A DNA stretch of 64,000 bases from UBA6170 sp942491385 (GTDB lineage Bacteria > Chloroflexota > Anaerolineae > Anaerolineales > Anaerolineaceae). How positions within the stretch are numbered: position 1 is the stretch's first letter; each line of letters begins with the position of its first letter. The notes beneath the pieces were generated by a model that had not been told where the DNA came from, did not search any database, and was given only the letters and a program-made list of their open reading frames with translations. This document shows, piece after piece, positions 52,962 through 61,501 of this stretch. The position numbers and the translations under genes are program-made. The stretch lies in contig CALOAF010000002.1 of NCBI GenBank assembly GCA_942491385.1, forward strand, positions 372,001 through 436,000, written 5' to 3'.

Positions 52962-54842
52962 TTAGGGGGCAAATAACACGTTTTCTACCAAGAATCGCTC
53001 TACGCGTTGGTAGTAGTCTAACAATGTCTCATTTTTGCGGAAACCATGCCCTTCCCCTTCATATAAGTGATAGATATAAGGCACACCCTGGTGCCGAAGT
53101 TTCTCTACAATCGCTTCAGATTGATTGGGTGGAACAACTTTATCTTCAGCCCCCTGAAAGACAGCCAGGGCATCACGGATCTTGTCAGCGTGATAAACCG
53201 GCGACCAGGCGTGATATTTCCCGGCGGCAGCCGGTAACTGCCCAATTAATGAAGCGGTATAATGCGCTTCGAACTTATGTGTATCCATATCCAGCATGAA
53301 CAAATTCGAAACCCCATATCTACACACACCTGCTTTGAACACACCAGGATAGCGGATCAAACTATTCAGCACGGTGTAACCACCGGCACTGCCGCCTAGT
53401 ATGATGAGCTGCTTTTCATTCGCAAGGCCCTGCTCAACCAGAGCTCTGGCGCCTCCCACAGCATCTTCAACATCCACCTCCCCCCAGCGCCCATTTAACA
53501 TTTTTTTGTAGGAATGACCATACCCGGTGCTGCCCCGATAGTTGACATCCAGCCAGCCATACCCCCGCGATGTGAAGTATGCAGTCCCCGCGTTAAAACC
53601 AGCCGTCACCTGCGAGGTTGGACCCCCATGTATGTAAACAAATGCTGGCGGCAAGCCTTCTGCCGTAAAATTAGGGTTAGCCGGTGGATAATAGATGCCA
53701 TGAATCGTGACCCCTTCCGGCGATTTCCATTCAATGGCTTGTGGTGAGGATAGATACCCAAAAGGGATATTTTCGGCTGAGCTTCTGGCTGCCACACGCC
53801 ATGCTTCGCCATCCCCCACAATGATGCGAGCAGGTATACTGGAGCAAGTAGCAATTAAAGCAATTTCTCCTTTGGATGAAACGGTAATCTGGCTTAACCA
53901 GGTATAAGGCTTTGTATCAATTTGCCTGATTTCCTGCGTTAAAATGTTTAACTGCCAGAGACTATTGGAGCCAGATTGATTTTGGAGGATGAATAATGAT
54001 TGGCTATCAGCATTCCAGGCATAGGTTCTCACCCCCTGAATCCAGGCTGGTTCCATTAAGTGCAAATCCAGGGGTTGGTACACAATCTGCTTTTCCATCG
54101 TGCTCAAATTTAGCAAAACCAACGCATCCCATTCGCCAATGCTGGTAAGATAGCTAAGCCATTGTCCATCCGGAGAGAACTCCGGTTGAAAAATTACAGT
54201 TTCCTCATCCCCAGCCACCGTCTGGATCATGTTGATGGTTGGTAGTTCATCAGTTTGCAACGAAGCAAGCTTCAACGTTGTTCCATCCCAGGGCATGTTG
54301 GGATGATTCCATTCCACCCAGGCGATCATTTTCCCATCGGGATGCCAGACAGGCTGCATATAAAAATCAGCACCCTGAATCAGTTTTTGGGGCCAATGCA
54401 CACCTGAGATATCCACCACCCCCAATGCATCATGGCTGCCATCCGAGAAAACATACAGCACATGTCTTCCATCCGGGGAAATCTGTGAGGCGGCTACAGA
54501 CCCATACGCCGGCGTGATGGGCTGTGCTTTTTGCGGTGTCAATTCTCTGCGATACAAGCGTCCGTCCTTTCCGGCAAAAATCACCAGATTATTGCGCACG
54601 CTGAATTCTCCACCCCCATATCCGACACCCCCGCGGCAACTGATTTCTCCATTGAGGTCAAAACTCGCTTCGCCCTGTTGTCTGGCGACCAGCATGCCGG
54701 TATCCGACCTGCCTTCCAGCCAGACTAAAAATTCTCCTTGAGAATCCCACTGAACCTCATTCAATCGGATGCCTTGCGAAACACTTAATGCAGTAATCGG
54801 GCTATCCCAGAGCCCAAATGGTTTTAATTGTTTGTTCGTCAT
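52962..54842 (-). CDS. S9 family peptidase (prolyl oligopeptidase / acylaminoacyl-peptidase type)
   Basis: Protein of 626 residues. The N-terminal ~370 residues are a beta-propeller with WD40-like repeats of the TolB/PD40 kind (SPDGRHVLYVFSDG, SPDGQWLSYLTS). The C-terminal ~250 form an alpha/beta hydrolase: YIHGGPTSQV, VNYRGSTGYG, nucleophile LGGSAGGY, acid QGAEDKVVPP and His in YEGEGHGF. No signal peptide, so it is cytoplasmic; it removes acylated residues or dipeptides from peptides. It is followed by thioredoxin upstream on the same strand (14 bp), so the pair is an operon. Confidence 0.9.
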   Translation of the reverse strand: MTNKQLKPFGLWDSPITALSVSQGIRLNEVQWDSQGEFLVWLEGRSDTGMLVARQQGEASFDLNGEISCRGGVGYGGGEFSVRNNLVIFAGKDGRLYRRELTPQKAQPITPAYGSVAASQISPDGRHVLYVFSDGSHDALGVVDISGVHWPQKLIQGADFYMQPVWHPDGKMIAWVEWNHPNMPWDGTTLKLASLQTDELPTINMIQTVAGDEETVIFQPEFSPDGQWLSYLTSIGEWDALVLLNLSTMEKQIVYQPLDLHLMEPAWIQGVRTYAWNADSQSLFILQNQSGSNSLWQLNILTQEIRQIDTKPYTWLSQITVSSKGEIALIATCSSIPARIIVGDGEAWRVAARSSAENIPFGYLSSPQAIEWKSPEGVTIHGIYYPPANPNFTAEGLPPAFVYIHGGPTSQVTAGFNAGTAYFTSRGYGWLDVNYRGSTGYGHSYKKMLNGRWGEVDVEDAVGGARALVEQGLANEKQLIILGGSAGGYTVLNSLIRYPGVFKAGVCRYGVSNLFMLDMDTHKFEAHYTASLIGQLPAAAGKYHAWSPVYHADKIRDALAVFQGAEDKVVPPNQSEAIVEKLRHQGVPYIYHLYEGEGHGFRKNETLLDYYQRVERFLVENVLFAP

Positions 54843-54856
54843 TTGCTTGCCTTCCC

Positions 54857-55174
54857 TCAGCCGATATGATCGCCAAATAGTTCAACGATTTTGCCTAATG
54901 GCTTGAAGCCTGTAAATCGCTCGATTTCATTCCCATCCTTGATTAATATTGTGGTCGGGACGCTCATGACTGAATATTGCATGGCGATATCTGAATCCTG
55001 GTCCACATTGATATGCGCCAATAAGAACTTATCCTGCCAGATATCGTTTAATTTCTCTAATTCAGGCTCCAGTCTTTTGCAAGGTGCGCACCACACAGCT
55101 CCAAATTCAACTATCACGGGAATACTAGCTTGCAGCACCGTCGTCTCATAATTCTCCTGGGTAACTTCAATCAT
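54857..55174 (-). CDS. trxA: Thioredoxin
   Basis: Protein of 105 residues, the usual length, with VIVEFGAVWCAPCKRLEP (active site WCAPC instead of WCGPC), NVDQDSDIAMQYSVMSVPT (cis-Pro) and GFKPLGKI. It reduces disulfides in cytoplasmic proteins. The Gly-to-Ala change in the active site is common outside Proteobacteria. First gene of the operon with the S9 peptidase. Confidence 0.9.
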   Translation of the reverse strand: MIEVTQENYETTVLQASIPVIVEFGAVWCAPCKRLEPELEKLNDIWQDKFLLAHINVDQDSDIAMQYSVMSVPTTILIKDGNEIERFTGFKPLGKIVELFGDHIG

Positions 55175-55329
55175 TTTGGGTTCCTTCCTCTAATCATTTA
55201 TTTTTATCGAAAACCCACAGCACAAAATAGCTATTTCATTTTTCAGCAATGCTTTGTACAATAAAAGTATAGTCCAAGCTCTCTCTTTTGTCAGCTTCAT
55301 TCTCGAGCGTGATCAGGAAAGTAGGTCTT

Positions 55330-55821
55330 ATGAGTTTGTTTAGCATTCGAAATACACAAATAGAAGATCGGAATTGGATCCGCCGCTGGCTGGTTTTCCA
55401 ATGGGGCGCAGAAATTGTCATCTCACATGATACTGTCTTTCATCCAGCAGAATTACCAGGTTTTATTGCCGTAACTGCGAGTTCTGATGAGCCATTAGGA
55501 TTGATCACCTATCATTTTGATGAGGATGATTGTGAAATCGTTACCCTTGATTCTTTACGGGAAGGCATTGGTATTGGAAGTGAATTGATCAAAGCAGTGG
55601 AAAAACATGCGCGCAATGTGGGTTGTAAACGTCTGGTTCTGGTAACCACCAATGATAATATTTACTCACTGCGCTTCTACCAAAAAAGAGGTTTCAAAAT
55701 TGTCAAAATCAACATTGGCGCAGCCGATCGTGCTCGTGAACGAAAACCTGAATTTCCAACCATTGGGTATTTCGGAATTCCCATTCATGATGAAATCGAA
55801 ATGGAATATCGCTTAGATTAA
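55330..55821 (+). CDS. GNAT N-acetyltransferase
   Basis: Protein of 163 residues with the GNAT fold. The strand/P-loop region is DSLREGIGIGSELIKAVEKH (acyl-CoA binding R-x2-G-x-G), followed by GCKRLVLVTTNDNIYSLRFY and QKRGFKIVKIN. The substrate is not known; PIHDEIEMEYRL at the end resembles the small-molecule group. The start at 55330 has AGGAAAGTAGG upstream. A TACAAT box lies at about 55258. Confidence 0.85.
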   Translation: MSLFSIRNTQIEDRNWIRRWLVFQWGAEIVISHDTVFHPAELPGFIAVTASSDEPLGLITYHFDEDDCEIVTLDSLREGIGIGSELIKAVEKHARNVGCKRLVLVTTNDNIYSLRFYQKRGFKIVKINIGAADRARERKPEFPTIGYFGIPIHDEIEMEYRLD

Positions 55822-55949
55822 TTCAACCTGGTCGTCAGTCCCCAAGTAACCCTGGGGTATAATAGCTGCCATCCTGGTAAGGATAAAGATGACAATCATT
55901 GAAGCATTTCTCAATTAATTTAACCACTCCCGATCGCTAAGAACCTGCC

Positions 55950-56564
55950 ATGTATTTTCTGAGTCAGGGAATCGTCTTTGGTTTATACGCTGCTTTTCTT
56001 CCCGGACCCATGCAGGCATTTTTACTTTCGCAGGTCATCCGTTCCGGATGGAAACGCACATTGCCACTAGCCCTGATCCCTTTGGGCTCTGATGGACCCA
56101 TCATGATCTCCCTATTCTTCCTGCTGTCACAACTCCCGCTGTGGTTTACGCATGTTTTACGCATCGTCGGAGGGTTCTTTATTTTATATCTCGCCTGGGA
56201 CGCCTACAAAACATCAAAAAAGCAACAGGATCCTGTTCTCACCGTAGCAGCGCCAAACAATCAACGCAGGACATTTCTCAAAGGTGTCACCATGAATTTG
56301 CTAAACCCAAATGTATATATTTTCTGGGCAACCATTGGTGTCCCCACCATTTTGACCGGATGGCAGATCTCGCCTTTGCATGGCATATCTTTTGCTCTGG
56401 GATTTTATGGCACCATGATCCCCGCCACCATGGCCTGGATCGCCATGTTTGGCACCGTAGGTCACCTCAAACCAAAAATTCGCATGATCATTGGCTGGAT
56501 CATTGTTGTTTTGCTGGTCATCGTTGGCATTTCGATGATTGTGAATGGTGTGGTTAGTTTGTAG
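55950..56564 (+). CDS. LysE family amino-acid exporter-like protein
   Basis: Protein of 204 residues with six membrane helices. It shows FGLYAAFLPGPMQAFLLSQ and PLALIPLGSDGPIMISLFF near the N-terminus and VTMNLLNPNVYIFWATIGVP in the middle; the LNP motif is shared by LysE/RhtB exporters. The substrate is unknown. There is no clear ribosome site; a TATAAT lies at 55858-55863, about 90 bp upstream. Confidence 0.8.
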   Translation: MYFLSQGIVFGLYAAFLPGPMQAFLLSQVIRSGWKRTLPLALIPLGSDGPIMISLFFLLSQLPLWFTHVLRIVGGFFILYLAWDAYKTSKKQQDPVLTVAAPNNQRRTFLKGVTMNLLNPNVYIFWATIGVPTILTGWQISPLHGISFALGFYGTMIPATMAWIAMFGTVGHLKPKIRMIIGWIIVVLLVIVGISMIVNGVVSL

Positions 56565-56608
56565 GGGGTTCTCCTCGAAAATGCCCTCGGAGTCCTTCGG
56601 AATGGGTG

Positions 56609-56636
56609 TTAGGGATTGGGGGTTAGGGATTGGGGG
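56609..56636 (+). repeat. Two tandem copies of a telomere-like 14-mer with G-quadruplex potential
   Basis: TTAGGGATTGGGGG is repeated twice without change. The G-tracts are separated by 3-base loops (ATT, TTA, ATT), which fits a stable G-quadruplex on the plus strand. A further GGG lies at 56604-56606. Located 45 bp after the LysE-like gene. The remaining gap to 56843 is mainly purine-rich (56700-56766, almost only A and G) with no ORF that I can support. Confidence 0.85.
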
Positions 56637-56843
56637 TGATTGGGAAATAGAGATACGCCATGAAGAGAAAGATCATAAGATATAGCGAAGTTCAAGCGCA
56701 AGAGAGAAGAAGAACTGGGAAGAATGAAAAGAAACAAAACAAGAAAGGAAAAAAGAGAGAAGTAGTGTTATCGCAATCTTTGGTGGACTGGTGGACCATT
56801 TCACCTTAAAAGAATTATTGCCTTCTCAGCCTGGAAGTGAAGA

Positions 56844-57173
56844 ATGAGTGACATTTTTGAAGAAATTGTTGGGTTGGATAAGATCATCCACGAACCTGCT
56901 CGATTGGCGATATTGACCGCATTATCATCTTGTATTTCTGCTGATTTTACTTTTTTGCAACGTCTGACTGGGTTGACGCAAGGAAATCTTTCCGGTCACT
57001 TAATAAAACTGGAAGAAGCGAAATTAATCAAAATCAATAAAAAAATCGTTAAGAAACGCCCCAACACCACCATAAAATTGACGCCTTTAGGAAAATCATC
57101 GATTGAAAATCATTGGAAACAGCTTGAAGCCCTGCATGAAAAATCGAAAACCTGGCAAAATGACGACCTGTAA
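56844..57173 (+). CDS. Winged-helix transcriptional regulator (ArsR/MarR-like, HTH_34 type)
   Basis: Protein of 109 residues. A short N-terminus is followed by IIHEPARLAILTALSS, the helix-turn-helix FTFLQRLTGLTQGNLSGHLI, and the wing region IKINKKIVKKRPNTTIKLTP. This is the single-domain winged helix often annotated as transcriptional regulator near ABC or membrane genes. No metal-binding Cys or His cluster is seen, so it is not a classic ArsR. Its target is not evident. GGAAGTG precedes the ATG. Confidence 0.8.
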   Translation: MSDIFEEIVGLDKIIHEPARLAILTALSSCISADFTFLQRLTGLTQGNLSGHLIKLEEAKLIKINKKIVKKRPNTTIKLTPLGKSSIENHWKQLEALHEKSKTWQNDDL

Positions 57174-57204
57174 AATAACAACCATATCAAAAATAGGATA
57201 TCCC

Positions 57205-57239
57205 TTGCAGGCTCCTCTTACTTCAGGCATAATCTAAGT
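57205..57239 (+). promoter_or_regulatory. Promoter of the TGT-Rmt operon, placed for a leaderless transcript
   Basis: TTGCAG at 57205-57210, a 17-bp spacer and CATAAT at 57228-57233, then six bases to the ATG at 57240. No ribosome site is present. Confidence 0.6.
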
Positions 57240-58352
57240 ATGCTTTATCCTTTCCCCCGTTCAATCTCTCTGCGCAATGGCGAGCTGCAATTTCCGGTGT
57301 TTATGCCCGATGCCACTTTTGGCGTGGTCAGGTCGGTCGATAGTGCTGATCTGGAAGGAGCCAAAATTCAGGCGGTGGTGATGAATGCCTTTCACCTGAT
57401 GCAAAAACCCGGTACCAGTACCATTCAATCGCTGGGGGGATTGCACGCGATGAGTGGCTGGCAACGCCCGATCATCACCGATTCTGGTGGCTTCCAGGCG
57501 TATTCCCTGATCCGTCAAAACGCAAAATTCGGCAATATGACCCCGAAAGGGATCAATTTTCAACCGGAAGGCTCTAACCGAAAATTTCAACTGACGCCCG
57601 AGAAGAGCGTTCAATTGCAATTGGCGTACGGCGCAGACGTGGTGATCTGTCTGGATGATTGCACCCATGTGGATGCCTCCGTTGAAGAACAGGAACTCAG
57701 CGTCACCCGCACCATTTCCTGGGCTAAACGCTGCCGGGAAACCTTTGATAAGCTCATCGCACAAAAAAAGATGAATGACAATGAACGTCCACGCTTGTTT
57801 GGCGTCGTTCAGGGTGGCGGCATTAAGGATTTACGCACCCATTGCGCCGATGAACTATTGAAAATTGGTTTCGATGGCTATGGCTATGGTGGTTGGCCCC
57901 TGGATGGCGATGGCAACCTGCTCACGGAGATCCTCTCACATACCCGCCAGCTGGTCCCGGATCAATATCCCATGCATGCACTGGGGATTGGGCATCCCTA
58001 TAACGTTTTAGCCTGCTACCCTTTAGGCTATGGGATATTCGATTGTGCCATGCCCACCCGCGATGCCCGGCACGGCCGTTTGTATCAATTTGCCAATCCG
58101 CCGGACGCCCCCAACGCCGGATTAACGGATAACTGGTTGAAATATCTGTACATTAACGACCAGGAGCACATTAAACATCCTGGTCCCTTATCAGATGGTT
58201 GTGATTGCCTGACCTGTAGCCGTTACTCACGTGGATATCTGCATCATTTATTTAAAATGAATGATAGCTTGTTCCTTCGGCTGGCAACCATCCATAATCT
58301 ACGCTTCATGACGCAATTAACAGATCGGATTCAAAAAATTACCCATGGATGA
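57240..58352 (+). CDS. tgt: tRNA-guanine transglycosylase with altered base-recognition loop
   Basis: Protein of 370 residues, typical Tgt length. The enzyme swaps guanine 34 for a 7-deazaguanine base in GUN-anticodon tRNAs. The substrate Asp is in ITDSGGFQ (D81). Other expected elements are LDDCT (about 137-141), VVQGGG, the nucleophile in FDCAMPTR (D267), and zinc ligands Cys 320, 322, 325 and His 351. Where bacterial Tgt has GGLAVGE, this protein has GGWPLDGD (216-223), so the Leu/Glu pair tied to preQ1 choice is absent. It may act on queuine or another base. It overlaps the next gene by 8 bp. Confidence 0.85.
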   Translation: MLYPFPRSISLRNGELQFPVFMPDATFGVVRSVDSADLEGAKIQAVVMNAFHLMQKPGTSTIQSLGGLHAMSGWQRPIITDSGGFQAYSLIRQNAKFGNMTPKGINFQPEGSNRKFQLTPEKSVQLQLAYGADVVICLDDCTHVDASVEEQELSVTRTISWAKRCRETFDKLIAQKKMNDNERPRLFGVVQGGGIKDLRTHCADELLKIGFDGYGYGGWPLDGDGNLLTEILSHTRQLVPDQYPMHALGIGHPYNVLACYPLGYGIFDCAMPTRDARHGRLYQFANPPDAPNAGLTDNWLKYLYINDQEHIKHPGPLSDGCDCLTCSRYSRGYLHHLFKMNDSLFLRLATIHNLRFMTQLTDRIQKITHG

Positions 58353-59148
58353 AGAACTCGAGAAAATCATCAAACAGGTTCAGGAGAGCGCAAAGTATCG
58401 TTCCATACACTCTGACTTAATCGAAAATATTGCCAGGAATGAGCTGAAAAAAAATCGTTCCTGGAAGGTAACTGTAAAATCTATACGCAACAAATTACAC
58501 CAGGTCGGTGGAGCTTATCAACCATTGGGAATCAATTATGATCAATTGAATTCTGAAATGAAAAGCCTCCCTCAGGATATTAATAATCCGGAAGTGAGAA
58601 GGTTTTTAATCCAGGCCATGGGTAAACATGCCTCTACCCGTGAACGCTTGTTAATTCTTGATCGATTTTATCAGGAGGTTCTCACCTCACTATCACCGCT
58701 GGAATCGATCCTGGATGTTGCCTGCGGGCTCAATCCCTTAGCATTGGGATGGATGCCAATCAGCGAGTCAGTTGAGATCAGTGTCTGTGATATTTACACG
58801 GATCAAATCGAATTTTTGAATGCCTATTTTGAGCACTTTAACATCAATGGCAAAGCATATTGTTGCGATCTCACCCAGCAAATGCCACAGCAACCAGCTC
58901 AGATTGGATATGTGTTAAAAACGATCCCCTGCCTGGAACAAATTGATAAGACAATTGGTGCCAGGATCCTGCAGGAGTTACCCAGCCAAAATTTATTGGT
59001 CAGCTTTCCAGCGCAGTCTTTGACCGGCAAACAAAAAGGCATGCGACAGTTTTACAGCGATCATTTTCAATATTTACTGCACAACACCGGTTGGGACGTG
59101 ACCACATTTTCTTTTCCGAATGAACAGGCATTTTTGATTAAAAAATGA
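58345..59148 (+). CDS. Arm/Rmt/Kgm-family 16S rRNA m7G1405 methyltransferase-like protein, first copy
   Basis: Protein of 267 residues, the usual size of the family. It has the N-terminal helical part with AKYRSIHSDLIENIA and NKLHQVGGAY, then KHASTRERL (95-102), SAM motif LDVACGLNPLAL (123-134), LKTIPCLEQ and LLVSFPAQSLTGKQKGM (217-233), ending in FLIKK. Each block matches known m7G1405 enzymes such as RmtB (ASTKERL, DIACGLNPLAL, VSFPTRSLGGRGKGM). Those give high-level resistance to 4,6-linked aminoglycosides. Here it sits in a housekeeping-like operon with tgt, so the native role may differ. Its start lies within the end of tgt. Confidence 0.85.
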   Translation: MDEELEKIIKQVQESAKYRSIHSDLIENIARNELKKNRSWKVTVKSIRNKLHQVGGAYQPLGINYDQLNSEMKSLPQDINNPEVRRFLIQAMGKHASTRERLLILDRFYQEVLTSLSPLESILDVACGLNPLALGWMPISESVEISVCDIYTDQIEFLNAYFEHFNINGKAYCCDLTQQMPQQPAQIGYVLKTIPCLEQIDKTIGARILQELPSQNLLVSFPAQSLTGKQKGMRQFYSDHFQYLLHNTGWDVTTFSFPNEQAFLIKK

Positions 59149-59963
59149 GCTACCTGAAGCTATCCGACGTTGAAATCAGTGAGTTTGCCCGGAACGTCTT
59201 AGACTCTCCGAAATATCGCTCCATCGATATTCCGCAGGACTTAATTGAGTCGCTTTATCTTCAGGAAGCTCCTCACCACAAACGTCTTCCCGTTTTGCAC
59301 AAAGCCGTGCGCAAGAAGCTGCATAATATCGTCGCAACCTATCTGGGCGATAGCGATTATGATCAGGCAACCCGGGAACTGACGGAAGCCTTTAAACAGG
59401 ATCAGCAGGCCATCGATTCCGTTTGTCTCCAAATCCTCAGGAACCATGTTTCCACGCAGGAGCGTATTCCCTCCCTGAATATTTTTTATCATGAAATCTT
59501 CTCCAGGGTTGGAAAACCACAAGCGATCCTTGATCTGGCCTGTGGTTATCATCCATTCGGGTTACCCTGGATGAATCTTGGCCTAAACTGCCAGTATTAC
59601 GCCTTCGATATCATCAAAGCCCGGGTGAATTTTATCAACACGTTTTTTGGTTTATTAAAGCGACCACTATTGGCTTTTCAACAGGATATTTTGATCAATC
59701 CGCCCCAAATAGAAGCGGATGTTGCTTTTTTCTTCAAAGAAGCGCATCGTTTTGAGCAGCGCCAACGGGGCTGTAACCGCAATTTCTGGCAGGCATTGAA
59801 AGTCAAACATCTTTTGGTCTCGTTACCAGCCACCAGCATGACCATGCGCCACGATAAAACCGATCAACATCGCAGATTGGTGTATGAAACCATCCAAGAC
59901 CTGAATTGGCTGGTTGAAGAATTTCAAGTTGAAAATGAACTGATTTTCTGGATAAAAAAATAG
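59145..59963 (+). CDS. Arm/Rmt/Kgm-family methyltransferase-like protein, second diverged copy
   Basis: Protein of 272 residues that overlaps the first copy by an ATGA. The same blocks are visible, but changed: SPKYRSI, HVSTQERI (101-108), LDLACGYHPFGL in place of CGLNPLAL (129-140), FFKEAHRFEQ and LLVSLPATSMTM. The GKxKGM segment is replaced by RHDKTDQH. The SAM-binding loop is largely kept, while the part that shapes the rRNA target is not. It may be a methyltransferase with another target, or an inactive partner of the first copy. The pair arose by an old tandem duplication, judging from the level of divergence. Confidence 0.75.
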   Translation: MSYLKLSDVEISEFARNVLDSPKYRSIDIPQDLIESLYLQEAPHHKRLPVLHKAVRKKLHNIVATYLGDSDYDQATRELTEAFKQDQQAIDSVCLQILRNHVSTQERIPSLNIFYHEIFSRVGKPQAILDLACGYHPFGLPWMNLGLNCQYYAFDIIKARVNFINTFFGLLKRPLLAFQQDILINPPQIEADVAFFFKEAHRFEQRQRGCNRNFWQALKVKHLLVSLPATSMTMRHDKTDQHRRLVYETIQDLNWLVEEFQVENELIFWIKK

Positions 59964-59979
59964 CAATCACGCGTAAAAC

Positions 59980-59997
59980 TGTTACAATCATTTCATC
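59980..59997 (+). promoter_or_regulatory. Extended -10 element of the RsmF-like gene
   Basis: TG at 59980-59981, one base, TACAAT at 59983-59988, then nine bases to the ATG. The leader would be zero to three bases. No ribosome site. Confidence 0.5.
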
Positions 59998-61491
59998 ATG
60001 GCAAGACGAAAGCAAAAAATACCGGACCATCCACAGGATCCTCAAGCAGATATGCTCGCGCGCTTCATTCCATTGTTAAGTCCGGAGGATGTTCAGGCTT
60101 TAATGAATGAGTTGGAGCAGCCTTTATACCCATCGTTGCGGGTCAATCCTCTAAAGGTTGACAACCTCGATATTGTAAAACGATGGGCGCAACACTATCA
60201 ATGGCAGTTAAAACCTGTCCCTTTTTGTGAAACAGGTTTCTGGGTAACTGCTGCCCCCGCAGCGATCAGTAAAACCATCGAGCACAGCCTGGGGCATTAT
60301 TATATTCAGGATGCCGCTTCGATGTTACCCGTAGAATTATTCGATTTCAGCAACAGCAAACATCCACTCATCCTGGATATGGCGGCCTCACCCGGCGGCA
60401 AGACCACCCATCTGGTCAGCCGTACCCAGGATCAGGCTTTGATCCTGGCCAATGATTCCAGTCGCGATCGGCTGACCGCCCTGCGCATCGTGCTCCAAAA
60501 TTGGGGTAGCAGCCATGTCGCCGTGACCAATTATCCCGGAGAATATTTTGGTGCCTGGTTTCCGGAGACTTTTGATGCCATCTTACTGGATGCACCCTGC
60601 TCCATGCAGGGGCTGCGGGAAAGCGATGCACACGCCATCAAACCGATCACACAGAAAGAAATCAACAACCTGGCCCGGCGTCAAGGCAAGTTACTGGAAA
60701 GTGCTTTGCGTGCATTGAAAATCGGCGGACAGGTCGTCTATTCTACCTGCACACTGACCCTGGAAGAAAATGAAATGCTGTTGGATGAGATCCTCAATCA
60801 ATATCAGCACCAAATTGCTATCGACCCGATTGAGGATCGTCTCAAAAAACCAGCCCCTGCTCTGGACCATTACAATCAATTTCCCTTTCATCCGCAGGTC
60901 AGCAACGCTGCCCGTATCTGGCCATTTCGTTTTGGTACTGCCGGGTTTTTTGCAGCTCGCATCACGAAAATTAATGAAATCGAGTTCAAAATCAAACAGC
61001 CACCCTCCAGGCCGCTATCCTCCACCAACTGGTATGCGCTACCCGATAAACAACTTAGGGTTCTGGTTCAGACAATCAATGATCTGTATGGAATCGATCT
61101 GAAAACCTTGCTCGAGAAACACGCTTGGCAAATCTGGCAATATAAAAACAACCTGCATTGTTTTCCAAATCAATTTTTAGAGCACTTTCCTGATTTCCCG
61201 GTGCAATCGTTGGGTTTGCCTCTGGCAGAAATTGTGGAACAGGGAACCCAACTATCCCACGAATTTGTAACCCGCTTTGGCAGATTGGCAAATGCCAATA
61301 TGTACACATTGGAAGGGGATCAATTATCCTCCTGGATGCGTGGCGAAGACCTGCCAAACCCAACCGGAAAAGAGGGGAATATCATGATCATACAAGACCA
61401 GGAGGGACGTTTTCTTGGACGTGGCAAACCAGGTGGCACCAGAATAAGAAACTTAATGCCCAAACGCGTATTGATTCAGGATCTAAGTTAA
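59998..61491 (+). CDS. RsmF/NOL1/NOP2/Sun-family RNA m5C methyltransferase
   Basis: Protein of 497 residues. The N-terminus (about 1-100) carries the RNA-binding part (LYPSLRVNPLKV). The methyltransferase core has LDMAASPGGKTTHL, the first Cys in LLDAPCSMQG and the second, catalytic Cys in VYSTCTLTLEENE. The C-terminal ~170 residues form the RsmF-type tail with a PUA-like end (PTGKEGNIMIIQDQEGRFLG, GTRIRN). RsmF methylates 16S rRNA C1407 in E. coli; relatives YebU/TrmB type differ, so the exact position is not fixed. Probably leaderless. Confidence 0.85.
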   Translation: MARRKQKIPDHPQDPQADMLARFIPLLSPEDVQALMNELEQPLYPSLRVNPLKVDNLDIVKRWAQHYQWQLKPVPFCETGFWVTAAPAAISKTIEHSLGHYYIQDAASMLPVELFDFSNSKHPLILDMAASPGGKTTHLVSRTQDQALILANDSSRDRLTALRIVLQNWGSSHVAVTNYPGEYFGAWFPETFDAILLDAPCSMQGLRESDAHAIKPITQKEINNLARRQGKLLESALRALKIGGQVVYSTCTLTLEENEMLLDEILNQYQHQIAIDPIEDRLKKPAPALDHYNQFPFHPQVSNAARIWPFRFGTAGFFAARITKINEIEFKIKQPPSRPLSSTNWYALPDKQLRVLVQTINDLYGIDLKTLLEKHAWQIWQYKNNLHCFPNQFLEHFPDFPVQSLGLPLAEIVEQGTQLSHEFVTRFGRLANANMYTLEGDQLSSWMRGEDLPNPTGKEGNIMIIQDQEGRFLGRGKPGGTRIRNLMPKRVLIQDLS

Positions 61492-61501
61492 AACAGACAG
61501 G

